DNA of 64,000 bases from JBNGOQ01 sp050589645 (GTDB lineage: Bacteria; Bacteroidota; Bacteroidia; Flavobacteriales; Flavobacteriaceae), in contig NZ_JBNGOQ010000001.1 in the NCBI RefSeq assembly GCF_050589645.1, forward strand, positions 1,054,001 through 1,118,000, in the 5' to 3' direction. This document shows positions 8,556 through 16,766 of the stretch, in pieces (position 1 is the stretch's first letter; every line of letters begins with the position of its first letter). Below the pieces are notes generated by a model. It was not told the DNA's origin and searched no databases. It saw only the letters and a program-made list of their open reading frames with translations. Position numbers and translations under genes: made by a program.

Positions 8556-11500
8556 ATGCTACATCATATACATATAGAAAACTATACCACGGTAAGCGGG
8601 GTCTCACAAGAAATTTCGTTGTCCTACCAACTATTTGGGAAGCCACTTCACTCTGCCCCTATTGTTTTGGTGAACCATGCGCTTACCGGAAACTCCGATG
8701 TTACCGGAAAAACCGGTTGGTGGTCTTCCCTAGTGGGCGACGGGAAGTGTATCGATACCAAAAAATATACGGTTTTGGCTTTTAATATACCTGGGAATGG
8801 CTATGATAGTTTCGTCATAGAAAACTACAAGGATTTTGTGGCCCAAGATATTGCCAAAATCTTTTTACAGGGCTTAAAGGAACTGGAGATCGAAAGGCTG
8901 TTCGCCGTAATCGGGGGATCTCTTGGGGGAGGAATTGCCTGGGAGATGGCTGCCCTGAACCCTAATTTGATCCAACATTTGATTCCTGTGGCCTCAGACT
9001 GGAAATCCACGGATTGGCTGATTGCCAACTGTCAGATCCAGGAACAGTTTTTGACAAACTCCAAGCAGCCCGTGCATGACGCCCGTATGCACGCTATGCT
9101 TTGCTATAGGACACCAGAATCGTTCAAGGAACGTTTTCAGCGTACCACAAACGAGGAACTTCAGGTTTTCAATGTAGAAAGTTGGCTTTTGCACCACGGA
9201 GAAAAGCTGCAGGAGCGCTTTCAGTTATCTGCCTATAAGCTAATGAACCAGCTGCTAAAGACCATTGATGTTAGCAGACAGGGAGAACAAGCGTTCAACC
9301 AATTGCAACAGAGCAATACCAATATTCACATTGTAGGCGTGGATTCGGACCTTTTTTTTACAGCCAAAGAGAACAAAGAAACCTTTAAGCGATTGGCACA
9401 GGCCAATAGCAATGTTACTTATGGGGAGATTCAATCCTTACATGGTCACGACGCTTTTTTGATCGAGTTTGAACAGATGCAGAACCTCCTCAAAGGCATT
9501 TTTGATCAAAATGGGAAGACCCAGCGCGTCAAAGTCTTGAAATTTGGAGGAAAGTCACTCTCCAACGGCGAGGGAATAGAGCGGGTATTAAAAATAATCT
9601 CGGATAAGGTAGGAAAGGGAGAAAAAATTGTGGTGGTCCTGTCGGCCAGGGAAAATGCAACGGACCAATTGGAATCCATATTGGAACAAGCAGCACAGGG
9701 AGCCAACTATCGAGCAGATTTTGAGGTCTTTGAAAAGTACCAGAAACACTCCTTTAAAAATGTGAACCTTTCCAAAGAGTTTGCTGCATTGGCCAAGCTA
9801 CTTGAAGGGGTGGCCCTTTTAGGGGATTACAGTTCCAAAATTAAGGATCAGGTACTGGCGTATGGCGAATTAATCTCGGCCAAGCTGATAACCAAATTAT
9901 TGATAGGAAAGGGGATAAAGGCCCAGTCCATAGACGCGAGGAACCTACTAAAAACAGATACCACCTTTGGGGACGCCCAAGTTTTGGAAGCGCTCTCCAA
10001 GGAAAATATAGTGACCGCTTTTTCCAAACTGGATACAGACTGCGTACCTATTGTTACGGGCTTCATCGCCTCCAACAGAAATAATGAGACCACCACACTG
10101 GGTAGGAATGGAAGCAATTATACGGCGGCCCTGGTCGCTAATTTTTTGGATGCGGAAGAACTACAGAATTACACGCATGTAGATGGTATTTTTACGGCCA
10201 ATCCCGAGTTGGTGTCCGAGGCTCGACGTATTTCGGAACTGTCCTATAGCGAGGCCAATGAACTGGCCACCTTTGGGGCTAACATTTTGCATGCAAAAAC
10301 GATTATTCCCTTGATCGAAAAAAATATCCCGCTCCGTATCCTCAATACCTTTAATGATGATAATGAGGGTACCTTGATCAGTGCCAAATCAAACAAGGAA
10401 GGCATCAAATCCTTGTCGGTCATAGACCATATGGCCCTCATCAACTTGGAGGGCAGGGGCCTTTTGGGAAAGGTTGGGGTAGATGCACGCATCTTTAAGG
10501 TGTTGGGCAGAAACAATATTAATGTGGGCATTATTTCCCAGGGATCCTCCGAAAGGGGAATAGGTTTGGTGGTCGATGCAGACAAGGCCGAAAAGGGGAG
10601 GGCGGAGCTGGAGTCGGAATTCGAAAATGACTTCCGCACCAAGGACATCAATAACATTACCGTGGTAGAGGATGTTTCGGTCATTTCCATCGTGGGCCAG
10701 GATTTGAGTACTTTCCACAAGCCCTACAATACCTTGATAAAAAATCATGTCGTACCCTTGCTGTTCAACAATACGGTTTCGGGGAAGAACGTGAGCCTGG
10801 TCGTAAGGAAGGCCGATTTGCACAAAGCGTTGAACGTAATGCATGGACAGATCTTTGGCATTACAAAAAAAGTGAACCTTGCCATTTTTGGGCACGGAAA
10901 CGTGGGGGGGACCCTACTGGATCAAATTCTGAAATCTTCTGATACCATAGACAGGCGTAAGGGTATTCATCTGAACGTTTTTGCCCTTGCAAACTCCAAA
11001 AAGGTGCTTTTGAACAAAGATGGGATAGGCACCAATTGGAAAACGAAGGTGCAGAAAGAGGGTGTTCCATACACCGTTGAGGATGTTTTTGCTTATGCCA
11101 GGACACATCATTTGGAAAATTTGATAGCCGTTGATAATACGGCTAGCGAGGATTTTGTTGCCCGCTATTTTGATTTCGCGGAAAACGGTTTTGACCTGGT
11201 GTCTTCCAATAAAATTGCCAATACCCTACGGTACGACTACTACCGATTGCTCAGGGAAGAATTGTCCAAAAGTCAAAAACAATATCTATACGAAACCAAT
11301 GTGGGGGCGGGACTACCGTTGATTGATACCATAAAACTATTGCATTTGTCCGGCGAGAACATCACCCGAATCAAGGGGGTGTTCTCAGGATCTTTGAGCT
11401 ACATATTCAATACCTTTTCCGAGATGGATGTCCCCTTTTCCCTTGTCCTTAAGGAGGCCATGAAAAAGGGTTTCACCGAACCAGATCCCAGAGAGGACCT

Positions 11501-11942
11501 CTCGGGCAATGACGTAGGTAGAAAACTGCTGATCTTGGCCAGGGAGTTGGATTTGAAAAACGAATTTTCGGATATCGAGGTACAAAATCTGATTCCCGAA
11601 ATATTGCGTAAAGGCGAGGTGACCGATTTCCTTGGCAATTTAAATGTTTTGGATGATACCTTCAATGAAATTAAACGCCTGCAGAAACCAAAACATGTGC
11701 TGCGTTATGTGGGAGATCTATATGGGGACCTGCAGCAGGAAAAAGGGATTTTGGAGGTTAAATTGATCTCTGTGCCCAGCCAAAGTGCTCTGGGACAGGT
11801 AAAGGGATCGGATTCTATCATTGAAATCTATACAGAGTCCTATGGCGAGCACCCTTTGGTGATACAAGGGGCCGGAGCTGGTGCCGCCGTAACGGCGCGA
11901 GGCGTTTTTGGGGATATCTTACGGATTGCGGAAAAAAGTTAA
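8556..11942 (+). CDS. fused homoserine O-acetyltransferase / aspartokinase / homoserine dehydrogenase
   Basis: One 1128-residue chain holds three enzymes. Residues 1-315 are a MetX-like alpha/beta hydrolase with oxyanion segment NHALTGN, nucleophile S122 in GGSLGG, acid near D265 and H298 in HGHDAFL. Residues 325-770 are an aspartokinase with KFGGKS (329-334), LGRNGSN (515-521) and two ACT-type segments (near 626 and 705). Residues 772-1128 are a homoserine dehydrogenase with Rossmann motif FGHGNVGG and catalytic region DPREDLSGNDVGRKL. Together they cover aspartate to aspartyl phosphate and semialdehyde to O-acetylhomoserine, needing only an external Asd. The kinase differs from the usual KFGGTS and GRNGSD by T333K and D521N, so its activity deserves caution. 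Confidence 0.9.
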   Translation: MLHHIHIENYTTVSGVSQEISLSYQLFGKPLHSAPIVLVNHALTGNSDVTGKTGWWSSLVGDGKCIDTKKYTVLAFNIPGNGYDSFVIENYKDFVAQDIAKIFLQGLKELEIERLFAVIGGSLGGGIAWEMAALNPNLIQHLIPVASDWKSTDWLIANCQIQEQFLTNSKQPVHDARMHAMLCYRTPESFKERFQRTTNEELQVFNVESWLLHHGEKLQERFQLSAYKLMNQLLKTIDVSRQGEQAFNQLQQSNTNIHIVGVDSDLFFTAKENKETFKRLAQANSNVTYGEIQSLHGHDAFLIEFEQMQNLLKGIFDQNGKTQRVKVLKFGGKSLSNGEGIERVLKIISDKVGKGEKIVVVLSARENATDQLESILEQAAQGANYRADFEVFEKYQKHSFKNVNLSKEFAALAKLLEGVALLGDYSSKIKDQVLAYGELISAKLITKLLIGKGIKAQSIDARNLLKTDTTFGDAQVLEALSKENIVTAFSKLDTDCVPIVTGFIASNRNNETTTLGRNGSNYTAALVANFLDAEELQNYTHVDGIFTANPELVSEARRISELSYSEANELATFGANILHAKTIIPLIEKNIPLRILNTFNDDNEGTLISAKSNKEGIKSLSVIDHMALINLEGRGLLGKVGVDARIFKVLGRNNINVGIISQGSSERGIGLVVDADKAEKGRAELESEFENDFRTKDINNITVVEDVSVISIVGQDLSTFHKPYNTLIKNHVVPLLFNNTVSGKNVSLVVRKADLHKALNVMHGQIFGITKKVNLAIFGHGNVGGTLLDQILKSSDTIDRRKGIHLNVFALANSKKVLLNKDGIGTNWKTKVQKEGVPYTVEDVFAYARTHHLENLIAVDNTASEDFVARYFDFAENGFDLVSSNKIANTLRYDYYRLLREELSKSQKQYLYETNVGAGLPLIDTIKLLHLSGENITRIKGVFSGSLSYIFNTFSEMDVPFSLVLKEAMKKGFTEPDPREDLSGNDVGRKLLILARELDLKNEFSDIEVQNLIPEILRKGEVTDFLGNLNVLDDTFNEIKRLQKPKHVLRYVGDLYGDLQQEKGILEVKLISVPSQSALGQVKGSDSIIEIYTESYGEHPLVIQGAGAGAAVTARGVFGDILRIAEKS

Positions 11943-11944
11943 GT

Positions 11945-13114
11945 ATGAAAAAGAGACGTGAATTTGAAACAGAGGCGGTAAGAACACAGTTAGGGCGTTC
12001 CCAATATTTGGAACATTCAAGTCCAATGTATCTCACATCGAGTTTTGTTTTTGAGGATGCCGAGGATATGAGGGCCTCTTTTGCCGAAGAAAAGGATCGA
12101 AATATTTATTCCCGATATTCCAACCCCAATTCTTCCGAATTTATTGATAAGGTCTGTAAAATGGAAGGTGCGGAGGACGGATTTGCATTTGCTTCCGGAA
12201 TGGCGGCCGTTTTTTCGACCTTTGCCGCTTTGTTGGAGCATGGGGACCATATCCTCTCAGCGCGCAGTATTTTTGGGTCTACCCACACTTTGTTTACCCA
12301 ATTTTTTCCCAAATGGAACATAGGTACCAGCTATTTTAAACTCGATGAGCTAGATGAAATAGAAAACCTGATCACGCCCAATACCAAGCTTATCTATGCC
12401 GAATCACCTACCAATCCGGGAGTCGACATCTTGGATCTGGAAGCCTTGGGCGCTATTGCCAAGAAACACAATTTGATTTTCATCATAGACAACTGCTTTG
12501 CATCGCCTTATTTGCAACAGCCCATCGCCTTCGGGGCCGACCTGGTGATACATTCCGGCACAAAGCTCATGGACGGTCAAGGTAGGGTGCTGGCAGGAAT
12601 CACCGTGGGGAACGGGGAACTCATAGACAAGATCTACCGCTTTTCAAGAATAACGGGACCGTCTTTGTCCCCCTTTAACGCTTGGGTTTTGTCCAAAAGC
12701 CTGGAGACCCTTGGAGTTCGAGTGGATCGACATTGTGAGAATGCCCTTAAGGTGGCAGAGTTCCTGGAACAACATCCCAGGATAGACTGGGTGAAATACC
12801 CTTTTTTACCATCGCACCCCCAATACGAGCTGGCAAAAAAACAAATGAAGGCGGGTGGATGTGTTGTGGCCTTTGAGGTAAAGGGCGGGTTGGGGGCCGG
12901 CCAGCGGTTTTTTGATTCCGTAAAAATGATGTCACTTTCGGCCAATCTAGGCGATTCCAGGAGCATCGTCACCCATCCTGCGTCTACTACCCATAGCAAA
13001 TTATCGTCAGAAGAAAGGGCTCTTGTGGGCATATCGGATGGAATGATCCGGGTGTCCGTGGGACTGGAGCATGTTAATGATATCATTGCTGATATCGCGC
13101 AGGCCCTAGAATAG
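11945..13114 (+). CDS. metZ: O-succinyl/O-acetylhomoserine sulfhydrylase or cystathionine gamma-synthase (MetZ-like)
   Basis: Second PLP transsulfuration-family enzyme of the operon, 389 residues, starting two bases after the fusion gene. It shows YSRYSNPNSSEF near residue 56, GFAFASGMAAVF near 79, and the PLP lysine K207 in IHSGTKLMDGQGR. The SGTKLMDGQGR context resembles MetZ (direct sulfhydrylation) more than cystathionine beta-lyase. With an acetyltransferase domain next door the natural substrate is probably O-acetylhomoserine. Why the operon keeps both metY and this gene is not clear; cystathionine gamma-synthase activity is the main alternative. Confidence 0.85.
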   Translation: MKKRREFETEAVRTQLGRSQYLEHSSPMYLTSSFVFEDAEDMRASFAEEKDRNIYSRYSNPNSSEFIDKVCKMEGAEDGFAFASGMAAVFSTFAALLEHGDHILSARSIFGSTHTLFTQFFPKWNIGTSYFKLDELDEIENLITPNTKLIYAESPTNPGVDILDLEALGAIAKKHNLIFIIDNCFASPYLQQPIAFGADLVIHSGTKLMDGQGRVLAGITVGNGELIDKIYRFSRITGPSLSPFNAWVLSKSLETLGVRVDRHCENALKVAEFLEQHPRIDWVKYPFLPSHPQYELAKKQMKAGGCVVAFEVKGGLGAGQRFFDSVKMMSLSANLGDSRSIVTHPASTTHSKLSSEERALVGISDGMIRVSVGLEHVNDIIADIAQALE

Positions 13115-13143
13115 GGGGATTTGTATAATTTAGTAAAAGGTGA

Positions 13144-13176
13144 TATATTTACATAAGCACTTATATAAGCAGTTAT
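13144..13176 (+). promoter_or_regulatory. probable MarR operator: two tandem 12-bp palindromes
   Basis: ATAAGCACTTAT (13153-13164) and ATAAGCAGTTAT (13165-13176) are adjacent copies of one palindrome, differing at one base, and run into the start codon of the MarR gene. A -7-like TATATTTA at 13144-13151 lies directly before them. Binding here would block both promoter clearance and translation, the usual self-repression layout of MarR genes. Confidence 0.65.
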
Positions 13177-13657
13177 GAATGATACTCTGAAAACCTTGGC
13201 CGAACTGGGCTTGGGCTCCCGTCTAAATAGACTAAGCGGACAGCTTATGAAGGAAATACAATTGGTATACGCGGCCAAGGGCATCGATTTTGACCCCTAC
13301 CTTTTCCCCATTTTCAAGATCATAATCGATTCGGAAATGGTCACTACATCGCATATACAAGGAGGATTACGGTATTCACAACCGGCAATTACCCAGGCAT
13401 TGCAGAAGTTAATGCAAAAAGATTTGGTTGCCTTTAAGTCCGATCGCACGGACAAACGCAAAAAGTTGTACTACCTCACTGAGAGGGGAAAGGAAGTACA
13501 CCAAAAGATGCTTCCCCTATGGAAAGCTATGGACACCCAGGTAAAGGAACTTACCCATTTTCCTTCCAGTAGTCTATTGGATCACATATCCCAATTGGAA
13601 GCCAGCTTGGCGGAAAGGGAACTTAGTAAAAGGATACTTGAAAATATTAAGGAATAA
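13175..13657 (+). CDS. MarR family transcriptional regulator
   Basis: 160 residues with a winged helix in the middle: HIQGGLRYSQPAITQALQKL (about 61-80) is the helix-turn-helix and DRTDKRKKLYYLTERG the wing with the typical DxRxKR-like basic tip. Flanking helices form the dimer interface expected of MarR proteins. It is followed 11 bases later by a GNAT acetyltransferase, a common MarR partner, so the pair is probably one operon. The tandem palindromes over its own start suggest autorepression. The ligand is unknown. Confidence 0.88.
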   Translation: MNDTLKTLAELGLGSRLNRLSGQLMKEIQLVYAAKGIDFDPYLFPIFKIIIDSEMVTTSHIQGGLRYSQPAITQALQKLMQKDLVAFKSDRTDKRKKLYYLTERGKEVHQKMLPLWKAMDTQVKELTHFPSSSLLDHISQLEASLAERELSKRILENIKE

Positions 13658-13668
13658 ATTGTACCGAG

Positions 13669-14133
13669 ATGAAAAACGTGGAAATTATACCTTTTGAATC
13701 GCGATATGCCAAAGACTTTGCCCGCCTTAATGTGGAATGGTTGGAAAAGTACTTTGAAGTGGAACCCCATGATGCAGAACTCCTGGAAGCCTGTGAGGAG
13801 AATATTATAGCCCCGGGAGGGCATATTTTCTTTGCAAGGGTGGGCCAGGAAATTGCAGGGACTTTTTCCCTGATCAGGGCAGGGGAAAACATCTATGAAT
13901 TGGGAAAAATGGCGGTGTCGCCTAAATTTCAGGGCCATAAGATAGGTCAGGGCCTCATGCAGTTCTGCATTGATTTCTCTCGTGAGCAACAATGGGAAAA
14001 ACTCATTCTCTACTCCAATACCTTTCTGGAGAATGCTATCTACATTTACAGAAAGTATGGTTTCAGGGAAATTGTGTCGGAAGAAAATCCGCCCTATGAA
14101 AGGAGCAACATCAAAATGGAACTCATTTTGTAA
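13669..14133 (+). CDS. GNAT family N-acetyltransferase
   Basis: 154 residues. The acetyl-CoA-binding motif A reads ELGKMAVSPKFQGHKIGQGL (about residues 80-99), with the Q-x-x-x-I/G-x-G loop that holds the CoA pyrophosphate, and motif B NTFLENAIYIYRKYGF supplies the C-terminal fold including the usual YxKxGF. The acceptor substrate is unknown. Likely co-transcribed with the MarR gene just upstream. Confidence 0.88.
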   Translation: MKNVEIIPFESRYAKDFARLNVEWLEKYFEVEPHDAELLEACEENIIAPGGHIFFARVGQEIAGTFSLIRAGENIYELGKMAVSPKFQGHKIGQGLMQFCIDFSREQQWEKLILYSNTFLENAIYIYRKYGFREIVSEENPPYERSNIKMELIL

Positions 14134-14207
14134 CAAATAGGTGGATCTTGCGGCTTTACCCAGGCTCTCTGCTCTGCCTTTTATTCGATTTTGTCTATAT
14201 TCGTAGC

Positions 14208-14618
14208 ATGCTCTCCAAGAAGACAAAATATGGACTTAAGGCACTGACTTTTTTAGCGAATCAGAAAAATAAGGAACCCGTGCAAATTGCCGAAATTGCG
14301 AGGCACGAAAATATTTCCCAAAAGTTTCTGGAAAGTATTTTGCTCACCCTCAGAAGAACGGGATTTCTCGGGTCAAAAAAAGGGAAGGGCGGTGGCTACT
14401 ATTTGATCAAAGAGCCTTCGGAAATACTCATGACCGCCGTAATACGGGTGCTGGAAGGCCCTATTGCCATGGTGCCCTGTGTAAGCCTCAATTTTTACGA
14501 AAAGTGCGACGATTGTCCGGATGAGGACAGCTGCTCGGTGCACAAGCTAATGTTACAAGTCAGGGACAGTGTGCTAGAGGTATACCGGAATAATACCCTG
14601 GCCGATATTATTGTCTAA
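14208..14618 (+). CDS. Rrf2 family transcriptional regulator, possibly Fe-S binding
   Basis: 136 residues from the start MLSKKTKYGLKALTFLA, the standard Rrf2 opening; the 20 upstream in-frame codons do not fit the family. The recognition helix lies around ENISQKFLESILLTLRR and the wing around KGKGGGYYL. Cys91, Cys100, Cys103 and Cys109 sit where IscR-type proteins hold an Fe-S cluster, although spacing differs from IscR. It is immediately upstream of the sulfate assimilation operon, and three copies of a 23-bp palindrome in and before that operon are the natural candidates for its binding site. Rrf2 proteins are known cysteine-metabolism regulators in Firmicutes (CymR). The regulatory link here is inference. 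Confidence 0.85.
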   Translation: MLSKKTKYGLKALTFLANQKNKEPVQIAEIARHENISQKFLESILLTLRRTGFLGSKKGKGGGYYLIKEPSEILMTAVIRVLEGPIAMVPCVSLNFYEKCDDCPDEDSCSVHKLMLQVRDSVLEVYRNNTLADIIV

Positions 14619-14683
14619 TTCGAAATTCCCAAAAAACAGCTAGGATTACTCCATTTTTGATAGGAATTGGTCCTGTAAGCCAT

Positions 14684-14706
14684 TAATCTATTAAAACGAT
14701 AGGATA
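14684..14706 (+). promoter_or_regulatory. cysteine-operon palindrome, copy 1
   Basis: TAATCTAT-N7-ATAGGATA, with spacer TAAAACG. It is an imperfect copy (two arm mismatches) of the TATCCTAT-N7-ATAGGATA palindrome, 47 bases upstream of the -7 box. Confidence 0.65.
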
Positions 14707-14752
14707 AACGTAATATTAATGCTTTTTTAACGTCTACTAAGAATAATAATAC

Positions 14753-14760
14753 TATTTTTG
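14753..14760 (+). promoter_or_regulatory. promoter -7 box of the sulfate assimilation operon
   Basis: TATTTTTG matches TAnnTTTG exactly, 47 bases before the DUF2061 start. Palindrome copy 2 begins three bases downstream and covers the expected transcription start. Confidence 0.65.
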
Positions 14761-14762
14761 TT

Positions 14763-14785
14763 TACCCTATTAAATCTATAGGATA
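14763..14785 (+). promoter_or_regulatory. cysteine-operon palindrome, copy 2 (best copy)
   Basis: TACCCTAT-N7-ATAGGATA, with spacer TAAATCT; only one arm mismatch. Its position over the predicted start of transcription is that of a repressor site. Confidence 0.75.
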
Positions 14786-14806
14786 AAAAAATATAAGTTT
14801 ATTTTC

Positions 14807-15070
14807 ATGATTGCAGACCAATTTGTTTTAAACAGAAGAACCGAAAAAAGCAGCTATAGTGTTGACAGGAAATCGGATAAACCCAAGAGGAGTATAGCAA
14901 AATCCATTAGCTGGAGAATCATAGGAACATTGGATACCATTGTAATTTCCTGGATTGTCACCGGCACTCTGGCCGTTGCCTTTTCCATTGGGATCGTGGA
15001 GCTTTTTACAAAGATGGCCCTGTACTTTTTTCACGAACGGATTTGGAATACCATCAGCTGGGGCAGATAG
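14807..15070 (+). CDS. DUF2061 small membrane protein
   Basis: 87 residues with the DUF2061 core SIAKSISWRIIGTLDTIVIS and a second hydrophobic stretch ending EHERIWNTISWG-like (FFHERIWNTISWG). Two membrane segments lie at about residues 40-57 and 60-75. DUF2061 genes recur beside sulfate-activation genes in Bacteroidetes, and here the gene is the first of the operon, directly behind the regulated promoter. That suggests a role in sulfate assimilation, for example in transport or in anchoring the enzymes, but the biochemical function is unknown. Confidence 0.88.
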   Translation: MIADQFVLNRRTEKSSYSVDRKSDKPKRSIAKSISWRIIGTLDTIVISWIVTGTLAVAFSIGIVELFTKMALYFFHERIWNTISWGR

Positions 15071-15105
15071 GAGCAAAATATTTAACCTTCTTAGGAAACA
15101 ATGAA

Positions 15106-15729
15106 ATGGGTTTTACTGAAAAACAAATCAAGGAACTAAACATACAGTTTACCGGCTTTACTCCCGAAGAGATTATCTCTTGGGCAATTGAAAACGGACA
15201 GGCTCCACTGGTTACTACCAATTTTAGACCTTATGAGGTTGCCATACTCCATGCTGTCACCGCAGTACAACGGGATATTCCGGTTATTTGGGCGGATACG
15301 GGCTACAATACACCGAATACCTACCGGCATGCCGAGGAACTCATTTCAAGATTAGCACTTAATGTTAAATTATATGTACCCCAACAAACTGCCGCCCATC
15401 GCGACGTTGTAATGGGTATTCCAGGTATAGATGACCCAAATCATGCAAAGTTCACGGAGCAGGTAAAACTGGAACCTTTTAAAAGGGCCATGGCCGAACA
15501 CCAACCCGATGTATGGTTTACCAATTTAAGGAAGGGACAGACCGAGCTAAGGAATACCCTGGATATTTTGAGTTTGAGCAAGGATGGGGTACTTAAAGTG
15601 AGCCCTTTCTACCATTGGAACGATGTACAATTGGATGTATATCTGGAGGAACGGAATTTGCCCAATGAACATAAATATTTTGACCCCACCAAAGTTCTCG
15701 AAAACAGGGAATGTGGATTACATACTTAA
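15106..15729 (+). CDS. cysH: phosphoadenosine phosphosulfate (PAPS) reductase family protein
   Basis: Reduces activated sulfate to sulfite with thioredoxin-type electrons. The start at 15106 follows AGGAAA and removes 21 codons that overlap the previous gene; the product is 207 residues. Visible motifs are WADTGYNTPNTY near residue 65, WFTNLRKGQTELR near 140 and the C-terminal catalytic ECGLHT. The CC...CxxC cysteines that bind the [4Fe-4S] cluster in APS reductases are absent, so it resembles the PAPS-type enzyme. No APS kinase (cysC) is in the operon, so either one lies elsewhere or this is a cluster-free APS reductase. Confidence 0.88.
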   Translation: MGFTEKQIKELNIQFTGFTPEEIISWAIENGQAPLVTTNFRPYEVAILHAVTAVQRDIPVIWADTGYNTPNTYRHAEELISRLALNVKLYVPQQTAAHRDVVMGIPGIDDPNHAKFTEQVKLEPFKRAMAEHQPDVWFTNLRKGQTELRNTLDILSLSKDGVLKVSPFYHWNDVQLDVYLEERNLPNEHKYFDPTKVLENRECGLHT

Positions 15730-15733
15730 AAAA

Positions 15734-16687
15734 ATGAGTGTAAATACATTAACGCCCGAATGGGAAACGGAAACAAGGCAGGATGCCTTACCGATACTAA
15801 GGACAAACGCCTTGGAAAATGAGGCCATATATATAATGAGGGAGGTAGCTTCGCAGTTTGAAAAACCTGTGCTGTTGTTCTCGGGTGGCAAGGATTCCAT
15901 TACCCTGGTCCGCCTGGCGCAAAAGGCATTTTATCCCGCCAAGATTCCTTTTCCCTTAATGCATATAGATACGGGTCATAATTTTCCCGAAACAATGGCC
16001 TTCCGCGACAAGCTGGTAGAAGAATTGGGTGTGGAACTGATCGTGCGTAAAGTGCAGGATTCCATAGACCAAGGCAAGGTAGTGGAAGAAACTGGAAAAT
16101 ATGCCAGTCGCAACAGCTTACAAACCACTACGCTTTTGGACGCCATAGAGGAATTCAAGTTCGATGCCTGTATTGGAGGGGCCCGTAGGGATGAGGAAAA
16201 AGCAAGGGCCAAGGAACGTATTTTTTCGGTTCGGGACGATTTTGGGCAGTGGGACGAAAAAAACCAACGACCAGAACTGTTCGATATGCTCAACGGGAAC
16301 ATTGAAATTGGACAAAACGTCCGTGTTTTCCCTATAAGCAATTGGACAGAATTGGATGTTTGGAGTTATATCCAAAAAGAAAGGATAGAGATTCCATCCA
16401 TATACTTTGCACATCCGCGTAACATCTTTGTTCGCGATGGTCTTATTTGGTCAGCGGCCGATGCCGTTGTTTTTAGGGCCGAAGATGAACCCGTAGAGGA
16501 GCGAATGGTCCGTTTCAGAACGGTAGGGGATATGTCGTGTACCGCTGCGGTACTATCGCATGCCGATACTATAGATAAGGTGGTGGCCGAAATTAGGGCA
16601 TCCAAAATCTCCGAACGGGGAGCGCGGATCGATGACAAAAGATCCGAAGCTGCAATGGAAAAACGCAAGCAGCAAGGATATTTCTAA
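15734..16687 (+). CDS. cysD: sulfate adenylyltransferase subunit 2
   Basis: Adenylyl-transferring subunit of ATP sulfurylase, which makes APS from sulfate and ATP with CysN. The 317-residue product from 15734 has the PP-loop SGGKDSITLVRLA near residue 51, IGGARRDEEKARAKER near 143 and FPISNWTELDVWSYI near 195, all typical of CysD. The gene starts four bases after cysH; the longer reading frame upstream overlaps cysH and lacks family features. Confidence 0.96.
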   Translation: MSVNTLTPEWETETRQDALPILRTNALENEAIYIMREVASQFEKPVLLFSGGKDSITLVRLAQKAFYPAKIPFPLMHIDTGHNFPETMAFRDKLVEELGVELIVRKVQDSIDQGKVVEETGKYASRNSLQTTTLLDAIEEFKFDACIGGARRDEEKARAKERIFSVRDDFGQWDEKNQRPELFDMLNGNIEIGQNVRVFPISNWTELDVWSYIQKERIEIPSIYFAHPRNIFVRDGLIWSAADAVVFRAEDEPVEERMVRFRTVGDMSCTAAVLSHADTIDKVVAEIRASKISERGARIDDKRSEAAMEKRKQQGYF

Positions 16688-16766
16688 AACAGTATAGAGT
16701 AACTAAGGTTGAAGTTGGCAAGCCAATTTCCGTCAGGAGGGCGGCCAGCACCAAATAAGAAGAAAA

